64,000 nucleotides of DNA from Muribaculaceae bacterium. GTDB lineage: Bacteria; Bacteroidota; Bacteroidia; Bacteroidales; Muribaculaceae. The first letter of the stretch is position 1; each line of letters starts with the position of its first letter. A program made the translations under genes and the position numbers. Under the pieces are notes generated by a model that was not told where the DNA came from, did not search any database, and worked only from the letters and a program-made list of their open reading frames with translations. The stretch is from NCBI GenBank assembly GCA_009775225.1, contig VSPE01000005.1, positions 1-64,000 of the forward strand, read 5' to 3'. Shown here piece by piece: positions 50,516-60,020 of this stretch.

Positions 50516-53484
50516 TGCCTCAATACAATTTCCTGCAATCGGTGGCCCGGTATTACGGAGCGGGCGTGGCCGGACGTCCGGCCATGGACGAGCCTGTGTA
50601 TGTGCTCCCGAACAAGCGCAGCGCCATGTTCCTTAAGAAATATGTGCGCGAGTGTGCCGCAGGGGTGTCTCTTATGCCTCGCTTCATGACCATGCGCACC
50701 TTTCTGTCGCTGCATGCGCGCTACAGTGAGGCCGACAGCCGCGAGCAGATATTCATACTCTACGAGGCATACCGCAGGGTGATGAACAGGCTCGGGCGAG
50801 AACAGGGGATACGCCAGTTCGATTCGTTTGTATTCTGGGGCGACATGATATTGTCGGACTTCAATGATATAGACTGTTCGCTTGCAAATGCCGACGAGCT
50901 CTTTAAGAACCTGCGCGACGTAAAAGACATTCAGGCCGACTATCTCGATGAAGACCAGAAAGAGGTGATACGGCGTGTGTGGGGCGAAAGCCGCCTCACC
51001 TCGGCCGATGCAGACGCTTTTTGGCTGCATGTCAACGACGGCGATGACGCCGCCCTCGGCTCGCGCTTCGTGTATCTGTGGGAGATCCTTGCCGATGTGT
51101 ACCATGAGTTCAATTCCATGCTCGACGAGCGGGAACTCTCGTCGACGGGAGGACAGTACAAGCAGGCTCTCGCCACCATACGCGCCATTACGGCCGATAC
51201 GGTGGAGCCGGACACGCATTATGTGTTTGTAGGCTTCAACGACCTCACCACCGTAGAGACTTTGATTTTCGAGAAACTCCAGAACCTGGGGGTGGCCTCC
51301 TTCTTTTGGGATACGGCTCCTTTGTCGCTGCTGAAACACGGCACTGGAGACGCTATGCCCGTGCCTCTGCGGCGACTTAAGAACCTCGTCAAAGCCTTCC
51401 CCATGCCGGAGGGCTATAAAGTGCCTGAGCCATCCGCAGGCCCCGGCATAAAGGTGATGGCGGTGCCGTCGAATGTGGGTCAGGCCAAGGCTATCCACGA
51501 CATCCTCGGCGGCTGGCTGCCCGAGCTTGATGTGCACAACGCACTCAATACGGCCGTGGTGCTCCCCGACCAGGGGCTTCTCATGCCGGCCTTGCTGGCA
51601 GTACCCGAAGACATTGATGCAGTAAACATCTCTATGGGGCTTGCCTACCGTACCACAACATTCGCTTCCCTTTTCCATTCCATCATATCGATGCAGCTGC
51701 GGTCGCGAGAACTGCACGGGCGCATACATTACTACTATGAGGATGTTATGGCTGTGCTCGCGCATCCGCATATACGCCGGCTCGCGCCCGAGGCAGCAGA
51801 AGAGCTATCCAAAGCCATTACGGAAGGGCGCATGTACAACATCCCGGCCGACGATGTGTGCTCGCGCGCAGAGGAGTTCAGGCCGGTGTTCGCGGCTGTG
51901 CGCTCGCTTTCGTCGGCTGATGACGTGGCCGACTATCTTTCGACGCTCTTCTACTGGCTTGCAGAGAAGCTGCGCGACAGGATGCCTGCTTCGCAGACTT
52001 TCGAGCTTGACGCACTGCGCTATTTCAGCGCCGAGGTAGACTCGCTTCGCTCGCTGATAGCACGCTATGCCGTCACTATGAGCGAACGCACCTTTCTGCA
52101 TCTGTTCGAGCGCATCTTCAGCAGTCGCGGCCTCACTGTCAACGGCAGTCCTCTCGCAGGTCTACAGATGCTCGGCGTGCTTGAGACACGTGCCCTCGAC
52201 TTCGACAACGTGATAATACTGTCGATGAACGAGCGCATATTCCCGCGTGCGCAATACTCCAAGACCATGATACCCGTGGCTCTGCGCGCTGCCTTCGGGC
52301 TGCCCGACTTCGACAGCCTCGAGTGGACATATGCGTATTGTTTCTATCGACTGGTGGCACGGGCGCGACGCGTCACGCTGCTGTACGATTCGCGTCCCGA
52401 GGGGCAGGGCAACGGCGAGATGTCGCGCTACATATCGCAGCTCCGCTACCTTATGCCCGGTTTGAACGTGAAAATAGCTTCGCTGAGCTATGTGTCGCGC
52501 AGCAGCGAGCGCCGCACGCTTTCAATCAAGAAGAGCGACGATGTGCTGGAGGCTCTTTCCCGCTACCGGGCCGGAGGAAGCCAGCGTCTATCTGCATCGG
52601 CACTGAAAACTTACAAGAGCTGCCCGGTGCAGTTCTATCTCAAGTATGTGCGCAATATGCGCGGCAGCGACGACCTTGTGGACTATATGTCGGCCTCGCA
52701 GTTCGGCACGGCGGTACACGACACAATCCAAAGTCTGTACGAGCCGTACAAAGGCAGCATTATAGACAGGGCGCTCATCGACAACTGGCTCGACCCCTCG
52801 AACAAGCTCATTGAAGAAACGGCGCATGCTATGGTGATAAGGCAGCGATACGGCAAGGATGCCGACCCGTATGCCGTGAATATGTCGGTCGACGCCGACA
52901 TAAACTGCCGCCTGGTGACCACGATGACACGAAACAATCTCAAGGAGGAACGAGACTTCTACTGCCGGAACTCTCAAGTCTTTACCTTTATGGGCTGTGA
53001 ATATCCAGTAAACGGAGTGTGGCATCTTGCCGACGGTCTCGATGTGAATTTCTATATGTCGATAGACCGCGTGGACGGTATAGACGCCGGGCATCTTCGC
53101 TTTGTCGATTTCAAAACCGGCAAGGACGACATCCGCGCGGCCGATGTGGCCGCGCTGTTCACCAACGGCGACAAGGACGGCATGTTCCAGCTCTTTACAT
53201 ACGCACAGGCTTATCGCGACATGGTAGACGGCAAGGCTGAGATTACCCCCGTACTGCACTCTATGCGCCGTTTTGCGGCGGGAGAGGCGCTGGCTCATCT
53301 CTCCATAAACAAGCAGAGCGTGTACAAGTATTCGGCATACGAAGACGATTTCAAACGGAGGCTCATAGAATTCGTGGGCGAGATTTTCAATCCTGCTGTA
53401 GAGTTCGGCCAGTGCGCCGACATAGCCAAGTGCACCTACTGTCAGTTCAAGACCCTGTGCGGACGCATCATACGTAAAAACTGA
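50512..53484 (+). CDS. AddB-like PD-(D/E)XK nuclease with iron-sulfur cluster
   Basis: This 990-residue protein has a helicase-like N-terminal two-thirds without a clear Walker A motif and a C-terminal PD-(D/E)XK nuclease (about 700-990). The nuclease core is D866-F-K868 in FVDFKTGK. Cysteines at 704, 974, 977 and 983 have the spacing of the AddB 4Fe-4S cluster. AddB-type proteins work with the AddA helicase-nuclease to process DNA ends for recombination. No addA is adjacent. It overlaps holB by four bases. Confidence 0.88.
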   Translation: MMPQYNFLQSVARYYGAGVAGRPAMDEPVYVLPNKRSAMFLKKYVRECAAGVSLMPRFMTMRTFLSLHARYSEADSREQIFILYEAYRRVMNRLGREQGIRQFDSFVFWGDMILSDFNDIDCSLANADELFKNLRDVKDIQADYLDEDQKEVIRRVWGESRLTSADADAFWLHVNDGDDAALGSRFVYLWEILADVYHEFNSMLDERELSSTGGQYKQALATIRAITADTVEPDTHYVFVGFNDLTTVETLIFEKLQNLGVASFFWDTAPLSLLKHGTGDAMPVPLRRLKNLVKAFPMPEGYKVPEPSAGPGIKVMAVPSNVGQAKAIHDILGGWLPELDVHNALNTAVVLPDQGLLMPALLAVPEDIDAVNISMGLAYRTTTFASLFHSIISMQLRSRELHGRIHYYYEDVMAVLAHPHIRRLAPEAAEELSKAITEGRMYNIPADDVCSRAEEFRPVFAAVRSLSSADDVADYLSTLFYWLAEKLRDRMPASQTFELDALRYFSAEVDSLRSLIARYAVTMSERTFLHLFERIFSSRGLTVNGSPLAGLQMLGVLETRALDFDNVIILSMNERIFPRAQYSKTMIPVALRAAFGLPDFDSLEWTYAYCFYRLVARARRVTLLYDSRPEGQGNGEMSRYISQLRYLMPGLNVKIASLSYVSRSSERRTLSIKKSDDVLEALSRYRAGGSQRLSASALKTYKSCPVQFYLKYVRNMRGSDDLVDYMSASQFGTAVHDTIQSLYEPYKGSIIDRALIDNWLDPSNKLIEETAHAMVIRQRYGKDADPYAVNMSVDADINCRLVTTMTRNNLKEERDFYCRNSQVFTFMGCEYPVNGVWHLADGLDVNFYMSIDRVDGIDAGHLRFVDFKTGKDDIRAADVAALFTNGDKDGMFQLFTYAQAYRDMVDGKAEITPVLHSMRRFAAGEALAHLSINKQSVYKYSAYEDDFKRRLIEFVGEIFNPAVEFGQCADIAKCTYCQFKTLCGRIIRKN

Positions 53485-53492
53485 GAGCGGAC

Positions 53493-54587
53493 ATGGCCGG
53501 AATATACGTGCACATACCATTTTGCAATGCAAAATGCTCGTACTGCGACTTTTATTCGGTCGCGAACCATATTTTTATGCCCGGATATGTCGATGCGCTG
53601 GAGCGGGAATGGGCCGCACGGCGCGGCGAACTTGGCGAAGACGGCGTTCGAACCGTATATATAGGTGGTGGTACGCCTTCGGTACTGCCGCCGGAGGATA
53701 TAGCCCGCATAATAGGATTATTTCCGTGTGGTGATGCCGAAGAGCTGACAATAGAGGTCAATCCTGAAGGCGTCGACGCTGAAAAATGTGCCGCGTGGCG
53801 AGCTGCCGGCATAAACCGTGTAAGCATGGGAGTACAGTCTCTTGTCGATGATGAGCTGCGGAGGGTAGGGCGCCGACATTCGGCGACAGAGGCATTAAAG
53901 GCGCTTGAAGTGTTGCAGGCTTCGGGGCTGAGCAATGTAAGCGCCGACCTTATATACGGACTTCCGGGCCAGACGCCGGAAAGTTGGGAATACTCTGTCG
54001 ACAGGCTTCTTCAAAGCGGTATCACGCACCTGTCGGCCTATAGTCTTACCTTCGAACCTGGCACGAGGCTTTACAGCCTGCGCGAGCGCGGACTGGTCGA
54101 CGAGGCCGAAGAGGAGCTTTCGGCCGAGATGTACGAGCTTCTGTGCCGTAAAGCGCGGGCTGCCGGCTTCGAACATTATGAAATATCCAATTTCGCCAGG
54201 CCGGGGTTCCATTCGCGCCACAACTCAGCCTATTGGAACCTTACGCCATATCTCGGTCTGGGGCCGGGCGCGCACAGCCTCGGAGCCGACGGCCTGAGAC
54301 GGTTTTCCTCGCCTGACTTAAAACGATATATTACGCATCCCGAGTCGCTATATGAGGTAGATGAGGAAAGCGATGAAGAGCGGTTCAACGATTTGATACT
54401 CGTAAGTCTGCGCACCGCGAAAGGTCTTGACCTTTCGCGAGTTGAACCACTGTATATGAAGCGATTGCTTGAAGTTGCCCGGCCCTTTGCGGACTGCGGG
54501 AAACTGAAGTCGGAGGGAAGTCGCCTGTACATCCCCGAAGAGCACTGGCTTACATCCGACTCAGTAATACGAGAGCTGTTTATTTGA
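53493..54587 (+). CDS. hemW: Radical SAM protein HemW (heme chaperone type)
   Basis: This 364-residue radical SAM enzyme has the cluster motif CNAKCSYC (C-x3-C-x2-C) near the N-terminus, then GGGTPS and HLSAYSLTFEPGT. The C-terminal HemW domain contains RHNSAYW. HemW proteins are related to oxygen-independent coproporphyrinogen oxidase but usually act as heme-binding chaperones. It begins eight bases after the AddB-like gene. Confidence 0.93.
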   Translation: MAGIYVHIPFCNAKCSYCDFYSVANHIFMPGYVDALEREWAARRGELGEDGVRTVYIGGGTPSVLPPEDIARIIGLFPCGDAEELTIEVNPEGVDAEKCAAWRAAGINRVSMGVQSLVDDELRRVGRRHSATEALKALEVLQASGLSNVSADLIYGLPGQTPESWEYSVDRLLQSGITHLSAYSLTFEPGTRLYSLRERGLVDEAEEELSAEMYELLCRKARAAGFEHYEISNFARPGFHSRHNSAYWNLTPYLGLGPGAHSLGADGLRRFSSPDLKRYITHPESLYEVDEESDEERFNDLILVSLRTAKGLDLSRVEPLYMKRLLEVARPFADCGKLKSEGSRLYIPEEHWLTSDSVIRELFI

Positions 54588-54595
54588 TTTTTTCG

Positions 54596-54603
54596 TAATT
54601 TTG
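54596..54603 (+). promoter_or_regulatory. Promoter -7 box of the MATE gene
   Basis: TAATTTTG ends only eight bases before an in-frame ATG at 54612. Either that ATG is used on a leaderless message, or the ATG at 54648 is used behind a short leader. Confidence 0.5.
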
Positions 54604-54647
54604 CAGCCTGAATGGCACATATACATCAGATACAGAACGGCGAGAGC

Positions 54648-56027
54648 ATGAGCCTCCGCGAGCAGATAGAGCTGACAGCGAAACTGTCGGCTCCGGCTAT
54701 CATCGCGCAGCTGTCGACGATACTTATGCAGTATATCGACGCGGCAATGGTTGGCCGTCTCGGTGCCGATGCCTCTGCCGCCGTGGGACTTATGAACAGC
54801 AGTCTGTGGATGTTCTGGGGCGTGTGCTCCATGCTTACCATGGGCTTCTCAGTGCAGGTGGCGCATCACCTTGGCGCTAAGGACGAGAGCGGCGCCCGCT
54901 CGGTACTCAGGCAGGGTATAGTGGCCTGCGTGATAGCGGGCACCATAATGGCTCTCCTCGGCATAGGCATATCCGGGCGACTGCCCGTGTGGCTTGGCGG
55001 CGATGACGCTATCACCGGCGACGCATCTCTTTACTTTCTTGTGTTTGTGTCGGCACTTCCCGTGCTGATACTCAATTATCTTGCCGGCGGTATGTTGCGT
55101 TGTGCCGGAAACATGAAGGTGCCGGGGGCGTTGAACGTGGCGATGTGCCTGCTTGATGTCGTATTCAACTTCTTCCTGATATTCCCCACGCGCGAGATAA
55201 ACTTCGGCGGCATTTCCGTGATGATGCCCGGCGCTGGCCTTGGCGTGCTCGGCGCGGCTCTCGGCACCGTTGCTGCGGAATGTGTTGTGGCATCGCTGAT
55301 GATATGGTATCTTGTGCGGCGCCAGCCCGACCTTTGTCTCAAGGGTGAAGAAGCCTATAAATCATATCGTCCCACAAAAGCGGTGCTCATGAAGGGCGCA
55401 AAGATTGCGGTGCCCATGACCGCCGAGCATGTAATCTTCTGCGGAGCGCAGATAACAATCACAACCATAGTTGCGCCTTTGGGCAAGGTGGCAATCGCCG
55501 CAAATGCGTTTGCCGTGACAGCGGAAAGCCTGTGCTATCTTCCCGGCTTCGGCATAGGCGAGGCTGCCACAACCCTGTGCGGGCAGAGCTACGGAGCTGG
55601 GCGCCACGACCTTGTAAAACGGTTCTGTCATCTCACCACCTATCTCGGCATCGCCGTGATGACGGTAATGGCGCTGATAATGTACGTGTGCGCGCCCGTG
55701 ATGATGGAGATAATGACCCCAGTGTCTGCAATATCGGAGCTTGGCGCCGAAGTACTTCGTATAGAGGCATGGGCTGAACCGATGTATGCAGCCTCGATAG
55801 TGGCTTACGGAGCCTTTGTCGGAGTAGGCGACACAATGATTCCGGCCATAATGAATTTCGGAAGCATCTGGCTTGTGCGTATTTCGCTGGCTGCAGTAAT
55901 GGCTCCCGTCATGGGCTTGCGCGGCGTGTGGATTGCTATGTGCGCGGAGCTGATATTCCGCGGCCTTATATTCCTATGGCGAATGTACGGCGGCAAATGG
56001 CTCAAAACTAAGCCGGATTTGGCATGA
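54648..56027 (+). CDS. MATE family efflux transporter
   Basis: This protein of 459 residues (471 if the ATG at 54612 is used) has twelve membrane helices in two homologous halves. It shows ILMQYIDAAMVGRLGADASAAVGL in helices 1-2 and FGIGEAATTLCGQSYGA in the second half, hallmarks of MATE antiporters. These export drugs or cationic compounds with Na+ or H+. The start at 54648 is preferred because the -7 box would leave no leader for 54612. The substrate is not predictable. Confidence 0.92.
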   Translation: MSLREQIELTAKLSAPAIIAQLSTILMQYIDAAMVGRLGADASAAVGLMNSSLWMFWGVCSMLTMGFSVQVAHHLGAKDESGARSVLRQGIVACVIAGTIMALLGIGISGRLPVWLGGDDAITGDASLYFLVFVSALPVLILNYLAGGMLRCAGNMKVPGALNVAMCLLDVVFNFFLIFPTREINFGGISVMMPGAGLGVLGAALGTVAAECVVASLMIWYLVRRQPDLCLKGEEAYKSYRPTKAVLMKGAKIAVPMTAEHVIFCGAQITITTIVAPLGKVAIAANAFAVTAESLCYLPGFGIGEAATTLCGQSYGAGRHDLVKRFCHLTTYLGIAVMTVMALIMYVCAPVMMEIMTPVSAISELGAEVLRIEAWAEPMYAASIVAYGAFVGVGDTMIPAIMNFGSIWLVRISLAAVMAPVMGLRGVWIAMCAELIFRGLIFLWRMYGGKWLKTKPDLA

Positions 56028-56055
56028 CGCGCATGGCTGTTTCTGAAATTTCGAG

Positions 56056-56063
56056 TATTTTTG
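56056..56063 (+). promoter_or_regulatory. Promoter -7 box of the permease gene
   Basis: TATTTTTG matches TAnnTTTG and ends four bases before the ATG at 56068, implying a leaderless transcript if it is used. Confidence 0.4.
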
Positions 56064-56067
56064 CGGA

Positions 56068-57315
56068 ATGAATGTTTCTTTATGGATATCGAGCCGGCTA
56101 CGTACTGTCGGCGGAGGGTCGAAAGCTGCGGTAATCATCGCGGTAGCAGGAGTAGCGTTATCGCTTGCCGTCATGGAGGCATCGCTTGCCATATCCGTCG
56201 GCTTTAAAGACGCTATCAGGGCCAAGCTTACGGGCTTCGACGCCGCAGTGACGGTGGAAGCTCCGATACGGAACTCTGATATTGCCGCCACTCTTTTTTT
56301 GACGCGCACACCCGCTCTCGACAGCATTGTAAGAGCCAACATACCATCGTCGGCAGAGCTGAGACTGTCGTTGCGTCAGCCCGGAATGCTCAAGACCGAC
56401 GACAACTTTCAAGGTGTGGTATATGTAGGGCAACAGCCCGAAGCCACATTCGACTTTGAGCGCTCGTGCATCACCGACGGCGAATGGCCCGACTTCGCAG
56501 CCGACTCCTGTGCCAACGATATTGTGGTGTCGGAGTCTCTTGCCCGCTCGCTCGGGCTAGCCAAAGGCGACAAGGTTTTCTCCACATTTATAATAGACGG
56601 CGATGTAAAGCTGCGACGCCACCGCATAGCGGCACTGTATAACTCGAGTTTCGGCGAATACGACATGACAGTCGTTTTCGCCTCACTTGGCAGCCTCCAG
56701 CGTGTTGCCGGCGTGGATTCGCTCACAGGGACACGGCTCGACATCAGAGGCATACCCGATGCCGACATCGAGAGTCGGGCCGACGCTCTTCAGCGTGGGC
56801 TGATTGGCGCTGTGGCGACCCGAATCCTTGACGAGTATTATCCTGTAGACAATATACGACACTCCGGTGCATTGTATTTCAATTGGCTGTCGCTCCTTGA
56901 CACCAATGTGGCGGTAATCCTCGCGCTTATGTTTGCTGTTGCCGCGTTCACGCTTGTGTCGAGCATGTATATACTCATCCTTGAGCGAGTCCGCATGATA
57001 GGCGTGCTCCGCACAATTGGTGCGTCGGGACGGCTTGTGGAGCAGGTGTTCACGGGACTTGGCATGCGGCTGCTGCTCGTGGGCATGCTCATAGGCAACA
57101 TCTTCGGAACCGGAATACTTTTGGTGCAGAAATACACGCACGCCATACCGCTTGACCCCGACATGTATTATCTCTCATATGTGCCTGTGGATATACGTCC
57201 GTGGGCCTTTATAGCGCTCAACACCGGCGTGATTGTGGCTGCATGGCTTACTCTGGCTATTCCGGCGCGTACGGCATCGCGCACCGACCCCTCGCAAGTC
57301 ATTGCGCGTGACTGA
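56068..57315 (+). CDS. LolE/FtsX-type ABC transporter permease
   Basis: This 415-residue permease has one N-terminal helix (about 20-42), a large periplasmic domain (about 45-275) and three C-terminal helices (about 285-310, 335-360, 380-400) with ERVRMIGVLRTIGAS before helix 3. This is the LolC/LolE and MacB/FtsX topology. It probably extracts lipoproteins from the inner membrane or acts in a related mechanotransmission system. The cognate ATPase gene is not in the window. Confidence 0.88.
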   Translation: MNVSLWISSRLRTVGGGSKAAVIIAVAGVALSLAVMEASLAISVGFKDAIRAKLTGFDAAVTVEAPIRNSDIAATLFLTRTPALDSIVRANIPSSAELRLSLRQPGMLKTDDNFQGVVYVGQQPEATFDFERSCITDGEWPDFAADSCANDIVVSESLARSLGLAKGDKVFSTFIIDGDVKLRRHRIAALYNSSFGEYDMTVVFASLGSLQRVAGVDSLTGTRLDIRGIPDADIESRADALQRGLIGAVATRILDEYYPVDNIRHSGALYFNWLSLLDTNVAVILALMFAVAAFTLVSSMYILILERVRMIGVLRTIGASGRLVEQVFTGLGMRLLLVGMLIGNIFGTGILLVQKYTHAIPLDPDMYYLSYVPVDIRPWAFIALNTGVIVAAWLTLAIPARTASRTDPSQVIARD

Positions 57316-57392
57316 GGCAACTTTTCTTTATACAAAGTGTTAAATAAATATATTAGTGCGGGCGGCCATGCCTGCCTAACAACAAAATTCAT

Positions 57393-57400
57393 TACTTTTG
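57393..57400 (+). promoter_or_regulatory. Promoter -7 box of rsfS-ftsH
   Basis: TACTTTTG matches TAnnTTTG and lies 26 bases before the rsfS ATG at 57427. No -33 TTTG is found at the right distance. Confidence 0.5.
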
Positions 57401-57426
57401 TATCCGTTTTATAGTTAAATTAACGA

Positions 57427-57792
57427 ATGACAGACACAACGACTACCGAACTTAAGGACCTAATCATAGAAGGCATACATAACCGCAAAGGCCACGGAGT
57501 GACCGTAATAGACCTCACATCCATCGAATCTGCCGCCGCATCTTACTTCATCATCGCCGAAGGCAAGTCGTCCACTCAGACTGCCGCCATAGCAGAGTCT
57601 GTGGAGGAACATGTGCGCCTCAGTTCCGGCGTGAAACCCTACGGTATAGACGGCGCCGATGCGGGCGACTGGGTGATAGTGGACTACGGCGACACGTGGG
57701 TGCATATATTCCTGCCTGATACGCGCAATAGATACAAGCTTGAGGAGCTGTGGAGCGATGCCGTAATCACCGAGGTTCCCGACCTTGATTAA
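57427..57792 (+). CDS. rsfS: Ribosome silencing factor RsfS
   Basis: This 121-residue protein of the RsfS/Iojap family binds L14 on the large subunit and blocks subunit joining when nutrients are short. Typical segments are ASYFIIAEGKSSTQTAAIAESVEEH and DAGDWVIVDYGDTWVHIFLPDTRNRYKLEELW. It has normal length and is the first gene of a unit with ftsH, which follows after 24 bases. Confidence 0.95.
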   Translation: MTDTTTTELKDLIIEGIHNRKGHGVTVIDLTSIESAAASYFIIAEGKSSTQTAAIAESVEEHVRLSSGVKPYGIDGADAGDWVIVDYGDTWVHIFLPDTRNRYKLEELWSDAVITEVPDLD

Positions 57793-57816
57793 TAAACAAC
57801 TTCTAAGAAATCCATC

Positions 57817-59895
57817 ATGCCAATCCCTCCCATAAACAACGGCCCCAACGGCAATAAGAAGAACCCGTTCAAGTTCAGCCTGTGGTGGATGTACGCCATA
57901 GTGCTGCTCTTTTTGTGCGGAGTACTCTATTTTGACAATAATGCAGTAACCAAGAAAGTGAACTATACCACTTTCGAGAAATATGTAGAGCAAGACCACG
58001 GAATATCGAAGATTGTGATATTCTCCGACAAGAAAGTCGTGGAAGGCTTTCTTACCGACTCGCTCGCACAGGCTATTTTCAGCGGCAGTAACTATACTTC
58101 GGGCCAAGGCATCGAGGCCAAGGTAGAAGCCAACATACCGTCTGCCGACAAGCTTTCGGAGAAAATAGAGCAGTGGCGTGCCGACGGAGCCTTTACCGGC
58201 GAAGTTGAGTTCGAGCAGAGCAGCCCCCTCGGCAATATGCTGTGGTCGATACTTCCGTTCCTGCTCCTTATTTTTGTATGGATATACATCATGCGCAAAA
58301 TGTCGGGCGGCGCAGGCGGCGGTGCCGGAGGTGGCGGAATATTCAGTGTCGGCAAGTCCAAGGCGATGCTCTTCGATAAGAACAACGCCGACAAAGTCAC
58401 CTTTAAGGACGTGGCCGGCCTGAGCGAGGCCAAGACCGAGATAGAAGAGATAGTGGAGTTCCTGAAGAACCCTAAGCGCTACACCAATCTTGGCGGCAAA
58501 ATTCCCAAAGGCGCTCTCTTAGTAGGCCCTCCCGGAACGGGTAAGACTCTCCTTGCCAAGGCTGTCGCCGGCGAAGCGGATGTGCCTTTCTTCTCGATGT
58601 CGGGTTCCGACTTCGTAGAGATGTTTGTGGGCGTAGGTGCCTCGCGAGTGCGCGACCTCTTCCGTCAGGCCAAGGAAAAGGCCCCCTGTATTGTCTTTAT
58701 CGATGAAATCGACGCCGTGGGACGTGCCCGCGGCAAAAACGCCGGCATGGGTGCCAACGACGAGCGCGAGAACACCCTCAACCAGCTGCTTACCGAGATG
58801 GATGGCTTCGGCACCAACAGTGGTGTGATAATACTCGCCGCCACAAACCGTGCCGACATCCTTGACAAGGCACTTATGCGTGCCGGACGCTTCGACCGCC
58901 AGATATATGTAGACCTTCCCGACCTTCCCGACCGTGTGGAAATCTTCAAGGTGCATCTGCGCAAAATCAAGACAGCCGAAGACCTTGATGTGGAGATGCT
59001 GGCTCGCCAGACTCCCGGTTTCTCTGGCGCCGATATCGCAAATGTATGCAACGAGGCTGCCCTTATCGCTGCCCGCCACAACAAAGAGTCGGTAGACACC
59101 ACGGACTTCAACGCAGCCGTGGACCGTATTATCGGCGGTCTTGAAAAGCGCAACAAGATACTCACCGACGACGAAAAGCGCTCCATAGCGGTGCACGAGG
59201 CCGGTCATGCTACCGTGTCGTGGCATCTGCGCTACGGAAATCCGCTTGTAAAAGTGACGATAGTGCCGCGCGGCAAGGCCTTAGGCGCCGCATGGTATCT
59301 TCCCGAAGAGCGTCAGATAGTGCCTTCGCAGGTGCTTCTCGATGATATATGTTCGCTTCTGGGCGGCCGCGCCGCAGAAGAACTGTTCATGGGCCGCATA
59401 TCCACAGGCGCCGCAAACGACCTTGAGCGCGTAACCAAGCAGGCTTATGCCATGGTGGTGTACTACGGCATGAGCGACAGGCTTCCCAACCTCAGCTACT
59501 ACGATTCTACGGGGCAGAACAGCATGTTTACGAACCCCTACAGCGACGACCGTGCGAAAATCATAGATGAGGAGGTGTCGCGGATTATCACCGAACAGTA
59601 TGAGCGCGCCAAGGCAATCCTCAACGAATATGCGCAGGGGCACCACGACCTTGCCGAAACCCTCATCACACGCGAGGTGATTTACACCGACGACGTGCAG
59701 CGCATCTTCGGCCCCCGTAAATGGACGTCGCGCACCGACGAGCTTTTCGGCCACCGCGAGCTGCCGTCGGGAACTGCCTCCGATGCCAAAGGCGGAGCTT
59801 CGGAGACAGGCTCTAAGGATGATGCCAAAGAGCCGACACCGCCGCCAATCGACGATGTGGACGCTACTGAAGTGTCGACAGAGCATTCGAATTAA
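57817..59895 (+). CDS. ftsH: ATP-dependent zinc metalloprotease FtsH
   Basis: This 692-residue membrane protease degrades unneeded or damaged membrane and cytosolic proteins. It has two N-terminal helices (about 22-40 and 145-165), an AAA+ domain with GPPGTGKT (237-244) and the second region of homology, and the zinc protease site HEAGH (460-464) with the third-ligand region GAANDLERVT. Residues 167-178 are a glycine-rich linker. The acidic C-terminal tail (about 640-692) is longer than in E. coli. Confidence 0.97.
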   Translation: MPIPPINNGPNGNKKNPFKFSLWWMYAIVLLFLCGVLYFDNNAVTKKVNYTTFEKYVEQDHGISKIVIFSDKKVVEGFLTDSLAQAIFSGSNYTSGQGIEAKVEANIPSADKLSEKIEQWRADGAFTGEVEFEQSSPLGNMLWSILPFLLLIFVWIYIMRKMSGGAGGGAGGGGIFSVGKSKAMLFDKNNADKVTFKDVAGLSEAKTEIEEIVEFLKNPKRYTNLGGKIPKGALLVGPPGTGKTLLAKAVAGEADVPFFSMSGSDFVEMFVGVGASRVRDLFRQAKEKAPCIVFIDEIDAVGRARGKNAGMGANDERENTLNQLLTEMDGFGTNSGVIILAATNRADILDKALMRAGRFDRQIYVDLPDLPDRVEIFKVHLRKIKTAEDLDVEMLARQTPGFSGADIANVCNEAALIAARHNKESVDTTDFNAAVDRIIGGLEKRNKILTDDEKRSIAVHEAGHATVSWHLRYGNPLVKVTIVPRGKALGAAWYLPEERQIVPSQVLLDDICSLLGGRAAEELFMGRISTGAANDLERVTKQAYAMVVYYGMSDRLPNLSYYDSTGQNSMFTNPYSDDRAKIIDEEVSRIITEQYERAKAILNEYAQGHHDLAETLITREVIYTDDVQRIFGPRKWTSRTDELFGHRELPSGTASDAKGGASETGSKDDAKEPTPPPIDDVDATEVSTEHSN

Positions 59896-59920
59896 ATAAT
59901 TTGCATAAAAAAACTTAAGC

Positions 59921-59980
59921 TCAGGCGCGGAGATATGAATTATATTTCGTATCTTTGCGCCTGATTTTAGCCTCAGGCGC
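59921..59980. repeat. Three copies of an 8-bp motif at the thrS promoter
   Basis: TCAGGCGC lies at 59921-59928 and 59973-59980, and its reverse complement GCGCCTGA at 59957-59964 abuts the -7 box. The last two can form a hairpin in the leader. Together they could bind a regulator or make a switchable RNA. Confidence 0.45.
59950..59957 (+). promoter_or_regulatory. Promoter -7 box of thrS-infC-rpmI-rplT
   Basis: TATCTTTG matches TAnnTTTG and gives a leader of about 58 bases before the ATG at 60021. Confidence 0.55.
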
Positions 59981-60020
59981 GCCCATGGGCGGCTGTCGGC
60001 TTGTTGTTAACTACGCAGAT

